Shown: in pieces, positions 8,065 to 14,924 of the stretch | Layout of the letters: each line of letters begins with the position of its first letter | Numbering within the stretch: position 1 is the first letter of the stretch | NCBI GenBank assembly: GCA_024277515.1 | Contig: JAJRVB010000131.1 | Span: forward strand, 1-14,924 | From: Nitrospirota bacterium | Lineage (GTDB): Bacteria > Nitrospirota > Thermodesulfovibrionia > UBA6902 | Length of the DNA stretch: 14,924 bases | Direction of reading: 5' to 3' | The notes under the pieces: generated by a model | What the model was told of the DNA's origin: nothing | Databases searched by the model: none | Seen by the model: only the letters and a program-made list of their open reading frames with translations | Made by a program: the position numbers and the translations under genes

Positions 8065-8080
8065 TGGCATGACACTTGCT
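8065..8080 (+). promoter_or_regulatory. Sigma-54 promoter for fliK-flgD-flgE
   Basis: TGGCATGACACTTGCT fits the sigma-54 consensus TGGCAYG-N4-TTGCW at every conserved position. The -24 GG is at 8066-8067 and the -12 GC at 8078-8079, with the required 10-nt spacing. Transcription should start 11-13 nt after the -12 C, near 8090-8092. It would be activated by an NtrC-type regulator such as the one encoded at the left end of the window. The site touches the first in-frame ATG of fliK (8083), so that ATG would lie upstream of the transcript start. Confidence 0.85.
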
Positions 8081-8082
8081 CT

Positions 8083-9747
8083 ATGTCCGGCATGAACATC
8101 TACCTGCAGAAGATAGCGGAGCTGAACAGCAGCCCGCAGATAAATCTGCGATCCCTTGCGCAACCTCGTTCAAATGTCAGCACCGATTCTTTTACCTTTG
8201 ACTCATTAATGAACAATATGAATGCAAAGGATGGGAGCAGAAGGGCTGACCTTCTTTTTGGTGAGGGTGACGGCCGCAGAGAAATCAGGAGGGAGCAGGA
8301 CTATAATGACAGACATAAAAAGGTTGAACAGAGAGAATATAAACATACATCCAGAGACCTGTATGACAGGCCGGACTATAATGATAATAAAGTTGCAGCT
8401 TCTGAAGACCGGGGAAGAGCTGATAAAACAGAAAGTAAGACGGCAGCGCCTGAGAATGGAATGGATAATGAAATCAAACAGGTCCTGAATGAAGAGGATA
8501 CCATTAAAACAGAGGAGTCCTCAGGTCAGGATAATAAGTCTTCAGGCGGATTAACGGACGCACTGCTGATTGATCTTGTAAACAGTAAGACAGCAGGACT
8601 CATCGAGGAGACACCCGCAAAGAATAATACGGGACTCAACAGCGTGACGCATGAAGCGGACGCGGGTGCCCCGGGCAATCAAAACACTTCACAGGAAGGT
8701 GCATTATTGAACGCCCTTACCGGCAGTCCTGCAGAAGACACAAATAAAAATGTCGGCCTTCAAAAACATAACTCAGCCGGGCTTCAGATGCCCGCTCCTG
8801 TCAGGGAGGGTCGTCTTACGGCAGGGGAAGAGCAGAATAAGCCTGCGGCAATGGAAAATAAAGAATCCATGAAGGGCGCATTAATGGATATGGAGAGCGC
8901 GGTAAAGACAGGCGAATCTTCATCTCAGCCAAAGGGTGAATCTTCAGGCGGAAAAGAAGCGCTTGCCCAGACAGGTGTCATGAAGAACGAGGTGAAGGCT
9001 GCGGACATTGATTCTGATAATTTTCAGAAGGATCTTTCCTCCATGACCAGAAAGGACAATGACGCTCGTGATGAGCAGGGCAGGGAGATGAAGTTCCGTG
9101 ATCAGGCAGCAGCATCAAACCTAACTGATCCGAATAAAGGGTCAAAAGACATGGCCAACAGGGTAGTCCTGCAATTTGCTGAGAACCTGAACAGGGTACA
9201 GAATGTGAAGAATGCAGTCCATAATCAGGCAAGGCCGGTATACGCAAATCCGGAAGCAAATAATACCGCTGCTGTGGGCGATTCATATAATACGCATGAA
9301 GGGGGGAAAACACTTCAGGGCCCGCAGGCCGCGCATGGAGCAAGACCTTCCGCATTCACTGAGCTGGTGGACAAAATTGTCTATATTGCGAAAGGCAGCA
9401 ACAAGCTGGGTGTCCATGTGGAGAGTGAAACCCTTGGAAAGCTCAAGATCAGCCTCAGCCTCGAAAAAGGCATGGTCAATGTGCAGATCAATACTCCTGA
9501 CAGGGCGGTCAGGGAATTTATCGAGAATAATATGCAGCAGATTGTTGAATCGCTCTCAAGGGGTGGTGTGAGTATCGGCGGCTTTTCTGTGGGACTGAAG
9601 AACCACAATAATGATAACAACTTTAGCTTTAATCAGGGGAACCGGGGCAAAAATGATTTTTCGGTCAAGAAAGGCGGGGAACAGGACTATATAAATATGA
9701 GCCGGTATGTTCCGGCTGGCAGTGCAATGGTGAGTGTGTTTGCGTGA
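8083..9747 (+). CDS. fliK: Flagellar hook-length control protein FliK
   Basis: FliK is the secreted molecular ruler that sets hook length and switches export specificity to filament subunits. The 554-residue protein has a long, polar, low-complexity N-terminal and middle region (about 1-420), as in other FliK proteins. The conserved Flg_hook-type C-terminal domain is at about 423-508 (KLGVHVESETLGKLKISLSL ... AVREFIENNMQQIVESLSRGG). The ATG at 8083 has no Shine-Dalgarno sequence and begins only 3 nt after a sigma-54 promoter. The second Met (ATG at 8092) coincides with the predicted transcript start and may be the true, leaderless start. No in-frame start exists further upstream before the stop at 8032. 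flgD follows 79 nt downstream. Confidence 0.92.
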   Translation: MSGMNIYLQKIAELNSSPQINLRSLAQPRSNVSTDSFTFDSLMNNMNAKDGSRRADLLFGEGDGRREIRREQDYNDRHKKVEQREYKHTSRDLYDRPDYNDNKVAASEDRGRADKTESKTAAPENGMDNEIKQVLNEEDTIKTEESSGQDNKSSGGLTDALLIDLVNSKTAGLIEETPAKNNTGLNSVTHEADAGAPGNQNTSQEGALLNALTGSPAEDTNKNVGLQKHNSAGLQMPAPVREGRLTAGEEQNKPAAMENKESMKGALMDMESAVKTGESSSQPKGESSGGKEALAQTGVMKNEVKAADIDSDNFQKDLSSMTRKDNDARDEQGREMKFRDQAAASNLTDPNKGSKDMANRVVLQFAENLNRVQNVKNAVHNQARPVYANPEANNTAAVGDSYNTHEGGKTLQGPQAAHGARPSAFTELVDKIVYIAKGSNKLGVHVESETLGKLKISLSLEKGMVNVQINTPDRAVREFIENNMQQIVESLSRGGVSIGGFSVGLKNHNNDNNFSFNQGNRGKNDFSVKKGGEQDYINMSRYVPAGSAMVSVFA

Positions 9748-9826
9748 GATATTCGTTTATGCCGGCAATAGCTGATTTCAAGGTTTTGAGGGTAATGAGA
9801 ATTTATAAATTTTACAGGGAGGAAAG

Positions 9827-10480
9827 ATGAATATACCCGGAGTTTCCAATATTGATCCAGGTGCAGGCAATACGACAGTTGGGAAACAGTCGCTTGGTCA
9901 GGATGATTTTATGAATCTTCTTATTAAGGAATTAAGCTATCAGGACCCGCTCAATCCCATGGACAGCAAGGAGTTTACCGTGCAGCTTACGCAGTTCAGC
10001 TCTCTGGAAGGGATCAATGATATAAACGACAACCTGGCCAACCTGCTTACTCTGCAGCAGTCCCTCCAGAATGCAACGGTTACCAACATGATAGGAAAGA
10101 CGGTGCGTGTTGACGGTGACAGCACATATCTGAACGGGACATCCGCCATGAGTTATGATCTGTCCGAAGATGCCGCAGCGGTAAGAGTATTGATAACAGA
10201 CGGTTCAGGGAAGCTCGTACGCACTGATGATGCCGGGGCGCAAAATGCGGGAAGCAACACTTATATATGGGACGGCAAGGACGAGCTGGGGAACCAGCTT
10301 CCTGACGGCTCATATAAATTTGAAATTGAGGCCGCTGACAAAGACGGGAAAATTGTCGGAGCGGCAACCAGCAGTTCAGGCTATGTCACGGGTGTGACGT
10401 TTAAAGATGGAGTTACATATCTTGTTTTGAACGGCACCAGACAGGTCTATCTGAGCGAAATCAGGTCGATTGAAGAATAA
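9827..10480 (+). CDS. flgD: Flagellar hook capping/scaffold protein FlgD
   Basis: FlgD caps the growing hook and guides FlgE polymerisation. The 217-residue protein carries the family N-terminal block LGQDDFMNLLIKELSYQDPL (23-42) followed by NPMDSKEFTVQLTQFSSLEGI (43-63). The C-terminal half (about 95-215) has the FlgD Ig/Tudor-like sequence with GSGKLVRT, NTYIWDGKDELGNQLPDGSY and a closing VYLSEIRSIEE. An AGGGAGG ribosome site precedes the ATG. It lies between fliK and flgE, probably in one transcript from the sigma-54 promoter before fliK. Confidence 0.96.
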   Translation: MNIPGVSNIDPGAGNTTVGKQSLGQDDFMNLLIKELSYQDPLNPMDSKEFTVQLTQFSSLEGINDINDNLANLLTLQQSLQNATVTNMIGKTVRVDGDSTYLNGTSAMSYDLSEDAAAVRVLITDGSGKLVRTDDAGAQNAGSNTYIWDGKDELGNQLPDGSYKFEIEAADKDGKIVGAATSSSGYVTGVTFKDGVTYLVLNGTRQVYLSEIRSIEE

Positions 10481-10587
10481 CACGCTGGCGGCCCTCTTTG
10501 CTAAGGGGAGACCTGGGCCGTGAATGATTTGAGTTTGAATATGATTACACTTAATGCCGGATAATATAATAACAAGGAGGAATTGAA

Positions 10588-11907
10588 ATGGGTATAACCT
10601 CGATGTTTACTGCTGTCAGCGGTATGAATGTTAATGGACAGGGGCTTTCTGTTGTAGGTGATAACATCGCCAATATGAATACCCACGGATTCAAGACGAG
10701 TTCGGTAGTCTTCGGAGATATTGTCAGCCAGACAATAGGGTCACTCGGAATCGGCAGAGGTGCATTGCTGAATGACGTATCTCAGGAATTCACGCAGGGC
10801 GCCTTTGAGAACACCCCGAATGTCCTTGATATGGCGATAGACGGGGACGGTCTGTTTGTTATGAAGAAGGCGAACGAAACGTTTTACACAAGGGCGGGAC
10901 AGTTCGGTATCGACAAGCAGGGTTATGCGGTAAATCCCGATGGCTATCGTCTTCAGGGATACCAGTTTGATGTGTCCGGGGTAGCATCAACCGTAGTAAG
11001 CGACGTTAATGTTTCATCCATTAACAGTCAGCCGAATGATACGAGTCAAATGACAGTATATGCAAACCTTGATTCACGTGATGCGGTAAAGCCGGCATTT
11101 GATGTTGCCAATTCTGCGGCTACTTCGAATTTTACGAGTACTATTACTGCGTATGACTCTCTCGGGAATAATCATGTGCTTAATATTTATTACCGAAAAA
11201 ACCAGACAATAGCTTCAGGACCTGCTGCCGGGGGGTGGGAATGGCAGTGGTATGCCGTTGTCAGCGCAGCTGATAACGCCAACATTGTTCCCCCTGCTAC
11301 CGCGCCCGCCGATCAGGTACAGGCACTCGGAACACTGCAATTCAACACGAACGGGGCATTGTATAATCAGACAGTAAGCACGCCTCCCACCGGGGGTTTT
11401 GATTTTGCCGGAGGCGCCACCCAGAACCAGAGCATCTCTATAAACTTTGGTCTGGATATTGCCAATGACGGAGAGTCCGGGCTTGAAGGTACGACACAGT
11501 TCGGAACGACATCAACCACCTCATACCTGGAACAGGACGGCTACTCCGCAGGTACACTCAAGAGTCTGAACATCAACTCTGAGGGCCTGATGACCGGTAT
11601 TTTTACAAACGGACAGACCAAGAATGTCGCGCAGATAGTGCTCGCAAAGTTTATATCACAGGAAGGACTGATCAAGCAGGGCAACAGCCGCTACGCAGAG
11701 TCTTTTGAGTCGGGCCAGCCGATTATTACAGCCCCCGGAAACTCGGGCACGGGCCAGATACTCGCAAATACACTTGAACTCAGCAATGTTGACCTTGCAG
11801 CGGAATTTGTCAAGATGATCATTATGCAGCGCGGATTTCAGGCGAACTCAAGGATGGTAAGCACGTCTGATGAGCTGCTTACCGAGCTGGTCAACCTGAA
11901 ACGGTAA
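10588..11907 (+). CDS. flgE: Flagellar hook protein FlgE
   Basis: FlgE is the hook subunit, exported and polymerised beneath the FlgD cap. The 439-residue protein has the N-terminal axial motif SMFTAVSGMNVNGQGLSVVG followed by DNIANMNTHGFKTSS (about 5-39). The C-terminal axial helix is at 397-437 (LSNVDLAAEFVKMIIMQRGF, QANSRMVSTSDELLTELVNL). The variable middle (about 130-330) forms the surface domains and is of moderate length. AAGGAGG precedes the ATG at good spacing. The 107-nt gap to flgD shows no convincing promoter. The gene ends the plus-strand flagellar unit and is followed by strong hairpins. Confidence 0.96.
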   Translation: MGITSMFTAVSGMNVNGQGLSVVGDNIANMNTHGFKTSSVVFGDIVSQTIGSLGIGRGALLNDVSQEFTQGAFENTPNVLDMAIDGDGLFVMKKANETFYTRAGQFGIDKQGYAVNPDGYRLQGYQFDVSGVASTVVSDVNVSSINSQPNDTSQMTVYANLDSRDAVKPAFDVANSAATSNFTSTITAYDSLGNNHVLNIYYRKNQTIASGPAAGGWEWQWYAVVSAADNANIVPPATAPADQVQALGTLQFNTNGALYNQTVSTPPTGGFDFAGGATQNQSISINFGLDIANDGESGLEGTTQFGTTSTTSYLEQDGYSAGTLKSLNINSEGLMTGIFTNGQTKNVAQIVLAKFISQEGLIKQGNSRYAESFESGQPIITAPGNSGTGQILANTLELSNVDLAAEFVKMIIMQRGFQANSRMVSTSDELLTELVNLKR

Positions 11908-11935
11908 TAAATGAGCTTCACGCCTGATTGACTAT

Positions 11936-12017
11936 CCGGGAATGCAGAAAGAGTCTGCATTCCACCTTCCCCCCCCTGATCCCCCTCTCGTGAGGATAGG
12001 GGGATCAGGAATCCCGG
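11936..12017. terminator. Double hairpin between convergent flgE and the two-CW gene
   Basis: Two perfect stems lie side by side. The first pairs GGAATGCAG (11939-11947) with 11955-11963 across a 7-nt loop. The second pairs CTGATCCCCCT (11976-11986) with 11998-12008 across an 11-nt loop. A further 6-bp pairing, CCGGGA (11936-11941) with TCCCGG (12012-12017), could enclose both, competing slightly with the first stem. The element lies exactly between the ends of converging transcripts, so a bidirectional transcription end is likely. Neither stem is followed by a clear U-run. A dispersed palindromic repeat is the alternative. Confidence 0.6.
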
Positions 12018-12020
12018 TAA

Positions 12021-12332
12021 CTACTTGCTTGCCGCCTGATACACCTGTCCCGGCTTGAGCAGTACAAAACTCTCAGCCCCTTCCTCCATCTTGACCTGCT
12101 TGAAAACTTCACATGACATGCAGGAAACCGACTTCTGCGCAAAGTCCCCCTGGACTTTTTCACCGCAAAACGTGCCTGCTATGGCCCAGCATATCCGTCC
12201 CGCATTTGTCCCGCTGTTAATACCGTTACAGGAGGCCTCTGAAGCAGCGGGGCAGACCCCGAGATCAGCGGTTTTGTCGCCGCCCTCTTCTCTACCGCAC
12301 TTCTTAATTTCCCAGCAATTTTGATTTGACAC
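12021..12332 (-). CDS. Small cysteine-rich two-CW-type protein
   Basis: The 103-residue product has no signal peptide or membrane segment. It carries a duplicated Cys-Trp pattern: C6-W7 with C12, then C27 and C35, then C48-W49 with C56, and a CxxC pair at C71 and C74. This fits the two-CW family of small proteins known mainly from deltaproteobacterial and Nitrospirota-type genomes. Their function is unknown; the cysteines suggest metal binding (inference). The start is GTG at 12332, supported by GAGGAGG about 8 nt upstream. It follows cheB but is separated from it by 153 nt that contain a near-perfect sigma-28 promoter, so it is probably expressed with late flagellar genes. No role in motility is established. 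Confidence 0.82.
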   Translation of the reverse strand: MSNQNCWEIKKCGREEGGDKTADLGVCPAASEASCNGINSGTNAGRICWAIAGTFCGEKVQGDFAQKSVSCMSCEVFKQVKMEEGAESFVLLKPGQVYQAASK

Positions 12333-12410
12333 GACTATCCCCTCCTCATATTATTAATGTAAATAAAACTTCATGACAGCCCCCGGTCTACTCCTGATAT
12401 CCAACTGTTC

Positions 12411-12437
12411 TTATCGGCGGTTTATTGAAAATCTTTA
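12411..12437 (-). promoter_or_regulatory. Sigma-28 (FliA) promoter for the two-CW gene
   Basis: On the minus strand the site reads TAAAGATT, then 11 nt, then GCCGATAA. The FliA consensus is TAAAGTTT-N11-GCCGATAA, so 15 of 16 conserved bases agree and the spacing is exact. The -35 is at 12437-12430 and the -10 at 12418-12411. Transcription would begin near 12404 and give a leader of about 70 nt before the GTG at 12332. The only gene downstream before the hairpins is the two-CW gene. Confidence 0.82.
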
Positions 12438-12485
12438 ATGCAGGGAGGATGAAATGGGGCTGTAAATTACTATCGGCCGTATGGG

Positions 12486-13535
12486 CTATACAGCATTAAT
12501 TATTTCCCCGGCCATTTTGTCGAGAGGGACAATTTTGTCCGCAGCGCCCGCCTCTACAACGGATTTCGGCATGCCGTAAACCACACATGTCTCTTCGCTT
12601 TCCGCGATCGTCCTCCCGCCTTTATTCTTGACTTCTTTCATCCCTTTACAGCCGTCGTTCCCAAGCCCTGTTAAAATGACGCCAAGCACATGGCCCGAGA
12701 AATTTTCAACAGTTGACAGCATAAGCACATCTACGGACGGTCTGTAGATATATTCTCCCCTGTCTTCGGATACCTCGATAGTGGTCTCTGTCAACTTCCT
12801 GCGGAGAAGACTCATATGGCCGCCGCCCGGCGCTATATATGCCGTACCCTTAATAATCGGCTCGCCTTTTTCAGCTTCCTTTATATGAATTGCGCTTAAC
12901 TGGTTTAATCGTTCTGCAAAGGGACCTGTAAATGCGGGCGGCATGTGCTGGGCGATAACAATCGGGACAGGGAAATTTGCCGGAATTTTGCTGACTATGT
13001 TCTGCAGCGCCTTTGGTCCTCCGGTAGAAGAGCCGATCGCAACGATGCTCACTCTCCTGTGTGCTTTATACCCTTTTGATTCAGGCATCTCAAGGGGTTT
13101 GTCTCCGGATTTCTTTCCAACACCGGCCGGCCTCCTGAAACGCGTCCTGCCCAATTTCTTGATTTTGTCTATGAAAACGTCCTTGATTTTTACAATGTTA
13201 ATGGAGAGGTCGGAAAGATTTTTGGGAATAAAGTCCACCGCGCCGATATCAAGCGCATCGAGTGTGGCCTTTGCGCCTTCAGTCGTTAAAGAACTGACCA
13301 TTAAGACAGGAAGGGGATTTGTATCCATTATCCGCTTCAATGCCTCGATTCCGTCCATGCGGGGCATCTCAATGTCGAGTGTAACGATATCGGGCTTCAG
13401 TGACGCGACTTTCTCCACGGCCTCTATACCGTCTCTGGCTATGCCCGCTACCTGAATATCAGGATCGGAAGAGATCATGTTCGAAAGGGTATTTCTCATA
13501 AATGCTGAATCATCTACAATCAGGACCTTGATCAT
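12486..13535 (-). CDS. cheB: Chemotaxis protein-glutamate methylesterase/glutamine deamidase CheB
   Basis: CheB removes methyl groups from chemoreceptor glutamates and deamidates receptor glutamines after phosphorylation by CheA. This sets adaptation. The 349-residue protein has an N-terminal receiver (about 1-120) with acidic D8/D9, phosphoacceptor D54 (TLDIEMPRMDG) and conserved K105. A linker follows (about 125-160). The esterase domain has the catalytic triad at S170 (GSSTGGP), H197 (AQHMP) and D294 (GLGNDG). The ribosome site is weak: GGAG lies about 13 nt before the ATG, so coupling to an upstream reading frame may matter (see the small ORF just before it). It is downstream of cheW. A short imperfect hairpin spans its stop (12476-12494) without a U-run. 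Confidence 0.97.
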   Translation of the reverse strand: MIKVLIVDDSAFMRNTLSNMISSDPDIQVAGIARDGIEAVEKVASLKPDIVTLDIEMPRMDGIEALKRIMDTNPLPVLMVSSLTTEGAKATLDALDIGAVDFIPKNLSDLSINIVKIKDVFIDKIKKLGRTRFRRPAGVGKKSGDKPLEMPESKGYKAHRRVSIVAIGSSTGGPKALQNIVSKIPANFPVPIVIAQHMPPAFTGPFAERLNQLSAIHIKEAEKGEPIIKGTAYIAPGGGHMSLLRRKLTETTIEVSEDRGEYIYRPSVDVLMLSTVENFSGHVLGVILTGLGNDGCKGMKEVKNKGGRTIAESEETCVVYGMPKSVVEAGAADKIVPLDKMAGEIINAV

Positions 13536-13536
13536 G

Positions 13537-13608
13537 TTAAATTACCATCTCCGGAATGATATTCTTTACCTCAGACTCTCCTGTCTGATCTTCAGCCGGT
13601 CTGCTCAT
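13537..13608 (-). CDS. Possible 23-residue ORF between cheW and cheB
   Basis: An ATG at 13608 opens a 23-codon frame (begins MSRPAEDQTG, ends IIPEMVI) that stops with TAA one base before the cheB ATG. It begins 4 nt after the cheW stop, with GGAGG about 9 nt upstream, inside the cheW end. The spacing on both sides is operon-like, and the frame fills the only gap between the two genes. It has no recognised domain. It could be a real small protein, a coupling ORF that brings ribosomes to the poorly initiated cheB, or chance. Confidence 0.3.
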   Translation of the reverse strand: MSRPAEDQTGESEVKNIIPEMVI

Positions 13609-13612
13609 CCGG

Positions 13613-14080
13613 TCAAACCTCCACCTGCTCACCTATCAGCCTGTCAATATCAATAAGTATGATAAGCCTGTTTTCCATCTTTGCTATGCCTTTGATAAAG
13701 GCGCTGTTCAGGTCTGATGACATTGGAGGCGCGGCCTCTATAATACTTGTAGGCACTCTTAATACCTCGGACACCGAGTCTACAATAAGGCCGTTTGTTA
13801 TGTCGTTAATTTCCATTATGATTATCCTTGACGTATCCTCGGTCGCTTTTTCTTCAAAACTGAATTTTTTCCTCAGATTAATTACGGGTATTACCTTCCC
13901 CCTCAGGTTTACCACTCCTTCAACATAGTCCGGTGAATTGGGCACAGCGGTAATTTCGGTGATCCTGTTTATCTCCTGGACATTCAGTATGTCCACGGCA
14001 TATTCTTCATTATTCAGGGTGAAGGTCACAAATTGCAGCACTTCCTCCCCGGCTGATAAGTTTTCTGTTGCTGTTTCCAT
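13613..14080 (-). CDS. cheW: Chemotaxis coupling protein CheW
   Basis: CheW links chemoreceptors to the CheA kinase in the receptor array. The 155-residue protein is a single CheW domain. It shows the opening LQFVTFTLNNEEYAVDILNV (about 15-34), the hallmark VVNLRGKVIPVINLRKKF (56-73), and the closing KGIAKMENRLIILIDIDRLI. The N-terminal dozen residues are acidic and variable. AGGAGG lies 7 nt before the ATG. It sits between cheZ and cheB in the same direction, consistent with one chemotaxis transcript. No CheV-type receiver is attached. Confidence 0.96.
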   Translation of the reverse strand: METATENLSAGEEVLQFVTFTLNNEEYAVDILNVQEINRITEITAVPNSPDYVEGVVNLRGKVIPVINLRKKFSFEEKATEDTSRIIIMEINDITNGLIVDSVSEVLRVPTSIIEAAPPMSSDLNSAFIKGIAKMENRLIILIDIDRLIGEQVEV

Positions 14081-14131
14081 GTAATGTCCTCCTGATGACT
14101 TATTGAAAATCCATACGTTCCAGTATATGGT

Positions 14132-14147
14132 CCGGCTTTGCAGCCGG
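14132..14147 (-). other. Short GNRA-capped hairpin between cheZ and cheW
   Basis: On the minus strand CCGGCT, loop GCAA, AGCCGG forms a 6-bp stem with a GNRA-type tetraloop, about 11 nt after the cheZ stop. No U-run follows. It may be an intercistronic RNA stability or processing element; it is too short to call a terminator. Confidence 0.4.
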
Positions 14148-14158
14148 TAATATTCTGA

Positions 14159-14924
14159 TTAAAAACCGGCATCTTTGAGCAGCGCTTCCACGTCGGACTG
14201 AGACACCTTATCGACCGGCTTTTCTTCACTCTCCGGCCGTAGTTGTACATCATTTGCTGAAGCATCTTTTTTATCAGGCTCTTCCCCGGTGGACATGCCG
14301 AAGTGCGTAACAAGCAGCAGAAGTTCTGCTTCCACATGATTTACAAGGCTGATGACTTTCTTGATGGTCTGTCCGGTAATGTCCTGAAACTGCTGGGCGG
14401 TCAGGATGGATGTCATATCATTGTCAAGAGACTCCTTTAATGTCCTGAGGTACTCTGCGCGGTCTTCATCTCCTTTTATTCCCTCAATCTGCCGGGTGAA
14501 TTCATCAGATTCCTCAAAATATCTCTCAACAATTCCCATTGTCCTGTTTGCCGCCTCTTCAGTCCTGGTGATAACAAACTGGAGCTTGTCAACCGCATTT
14601 GGCACATCATTTTCGGTCAGTTTCTGGAGGCCTGAGTCTAAGGCACCCTTGAAATCATTCAGCGAATCATGAAGTTTTCTCGTTATTTTCCCCACTTCGT
14701 TAAAAAGGTCGCAGTCTGTTTCCTTTACCATCTGTTCAATGATGCTTTCTATCTTCTGATATTCCCGGTCTGCAACAGCGTCCATGAATTCCAGCATCAG
14801 GTTATATGTATTCTGCCTGGAATCGTCCTGGTTCAGTTTGCCGCTGAAATACTCCTTTGCATCGTACAGCTCCCTGACTATTACCTTGCCCCCGCTGGTG
14901 TCAACTTCCCTGCTTACCTCAACA
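14159..14924 (-). CDS. cheZ: Protein phosphatase CheZ (5' partial)
   Basis: CheZ speeds loss of phosphate from CheY-P and ends the motor signal. The catalytic segment AQQFQDITGQTIKKV contains the Asp and Gln four residues apart that correspond to E. coli D143 and Q147. The C-terminal SQSDVEALLKDAGF matches the CheY-binding tail, joined by a flexible acidic linker. The first ATG in the frame is at 14797, but the frame stays open and gene-like through all 42 codons to the window edge (for example RELYDAKEYFSGKLNQDDSR), with no stop. The real start is therefore beyond the window and the protein is at least 254 residues, longer than the ~214 of E. coli. It heads the visible cheZ-cheW-cheB order. 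Confidence 0.93.
   Translation of the reverse strand, partial: VEVSREVDTSGGKVIVRELYDAKEYFSGKLNQDDSRQNTYNLMLEFMDAVADREYQKIESIIEQMVKETDCDLFNEVGKITRKLHDSLNDFKGALDSGLQKLTENDVPNAVDKLQFVITRTEEAANRTMGIVERYFEESDEFTRQIEGIKGDEDRAEYLRTLKESLDNDMTSILTAQQFQDITGQTIKKVISLVNHVEAELLLLVTHFGMSTGEEPDKKDASANDVQLRPESEEKPVDKVSQSDVEALLKDAGF

Noticed and set aside
10486..10502. TGGCGGCCCTCTTTGCT before flgE as a sigma-54 promoter
   Set aside because: The GG and GC are 11 nt apart instead of the strict 10, and the CACG part is not matched. flgE can be read from the fliK promoter.
10554..10563. GCCGGATAA before flgE as a sigma-28 -10 element
   Set aside because: It has an extra G relative to GCCGATAA, and no TAAA-type -35 lies at the right distance.
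12055..12324. Plus-strand 89-codon ORF opposite the two-CW gene
   Set aside because: It is the antisense of a better-supported gene with a ribosome site, a promoter and a conserved cysteine pattern.
12476..12494. Hairpin over the cheB stop as a terminator
   Set aside because: The 7-bp stem has a G-U pair and no U-run follows; at most a weak structure.
1..14924. CRISPR arrays, tRNA or rRNA genes, insertion sequences, phage or defence genes
   Set aside because: None seen: no regularly spaced repeats, no transposase or integrase-like protein, and nearly all sequence is accounted for by flagellar and chemotaxis genes.

Overview
The window is part of a flagellar and chemotaxis locus from a motile Gram-negative-type bacterium. 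From the start to about 11.9 kb it carries a plus-strand flagellar biosynthesis cluster: the end of a sigma-54-dependent response regulator (FlgR/FleR/FlrC type), then flgB, flgC, fliE, fliF, fliG, fliH, fliI, fliJ, a MotE/YlxF-like protein, fliK, flgD and flgE. From about 12.0 kb to the end there is a convergent minus-strand block: a small cysteine-rich two-CW-type protein, cheB, cheW and cheZ. cheZ is open at the right edge of the window and the response regulator is open at the left edge.

The order flgB-flgC-fliE-fliF-fliG-fliH-fliI-fliJ-ylxF/motE-fliK-flgD-flgE is a widely conserved arrangement, also seen in Bacillus. Here it is combined with sigma-54 and sigma-28 style promoters, CheZ and a two-CW protein. 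That combination, moderate GC and heavy use of AGG for arginine suggest a Nitrospirota-like or former Deltaproteobacteria-like host. This placement is an inference and is not secure.

Layout. Positions 1-1158 hold the sigma-54 activator. A 147-nt gap follows with an imperfect sigma-54 site, then flgB-flgC-fliE (rod and rod/MS-ring junction). fliF to the motE-like gene (MS ring, rotor switch, export ATPase complex, periplasmic helper) are packed with overlaps of 4-8 nt or gaps of 3 nt. A 263-nt gap (7820-8082) then separates this unit from fliK-flgD-flgE (hook-length control, hook cap, hook). It contains a perfect 29-bp palindrome and a consensus-quality sigma-54 promoter lying directly on the fliK start. 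The flagellar unit ends in paired strong hairpins (11936-12017). The minus-strand chemotaxis unit runs cheZ, cheW, a possible 23-codon ORF, cheB. The two-CW gene lies after cheB but has its own near-perfect sigma-28 (FliA) promoter.

Together these suggest a layered flagellar hierarchy. The sigma-54 activator would drive the rod/hook genes, with a dedicated promoter at fliK. A late sigma-28 class would then reach the uncharacterised two-CW protein. The observations most worth following are this sigma-28-linked protein, the apparently leaderless fliK start, the palindrome that could be an upstream activator site, and the tiny ORF between cheW and cheB.
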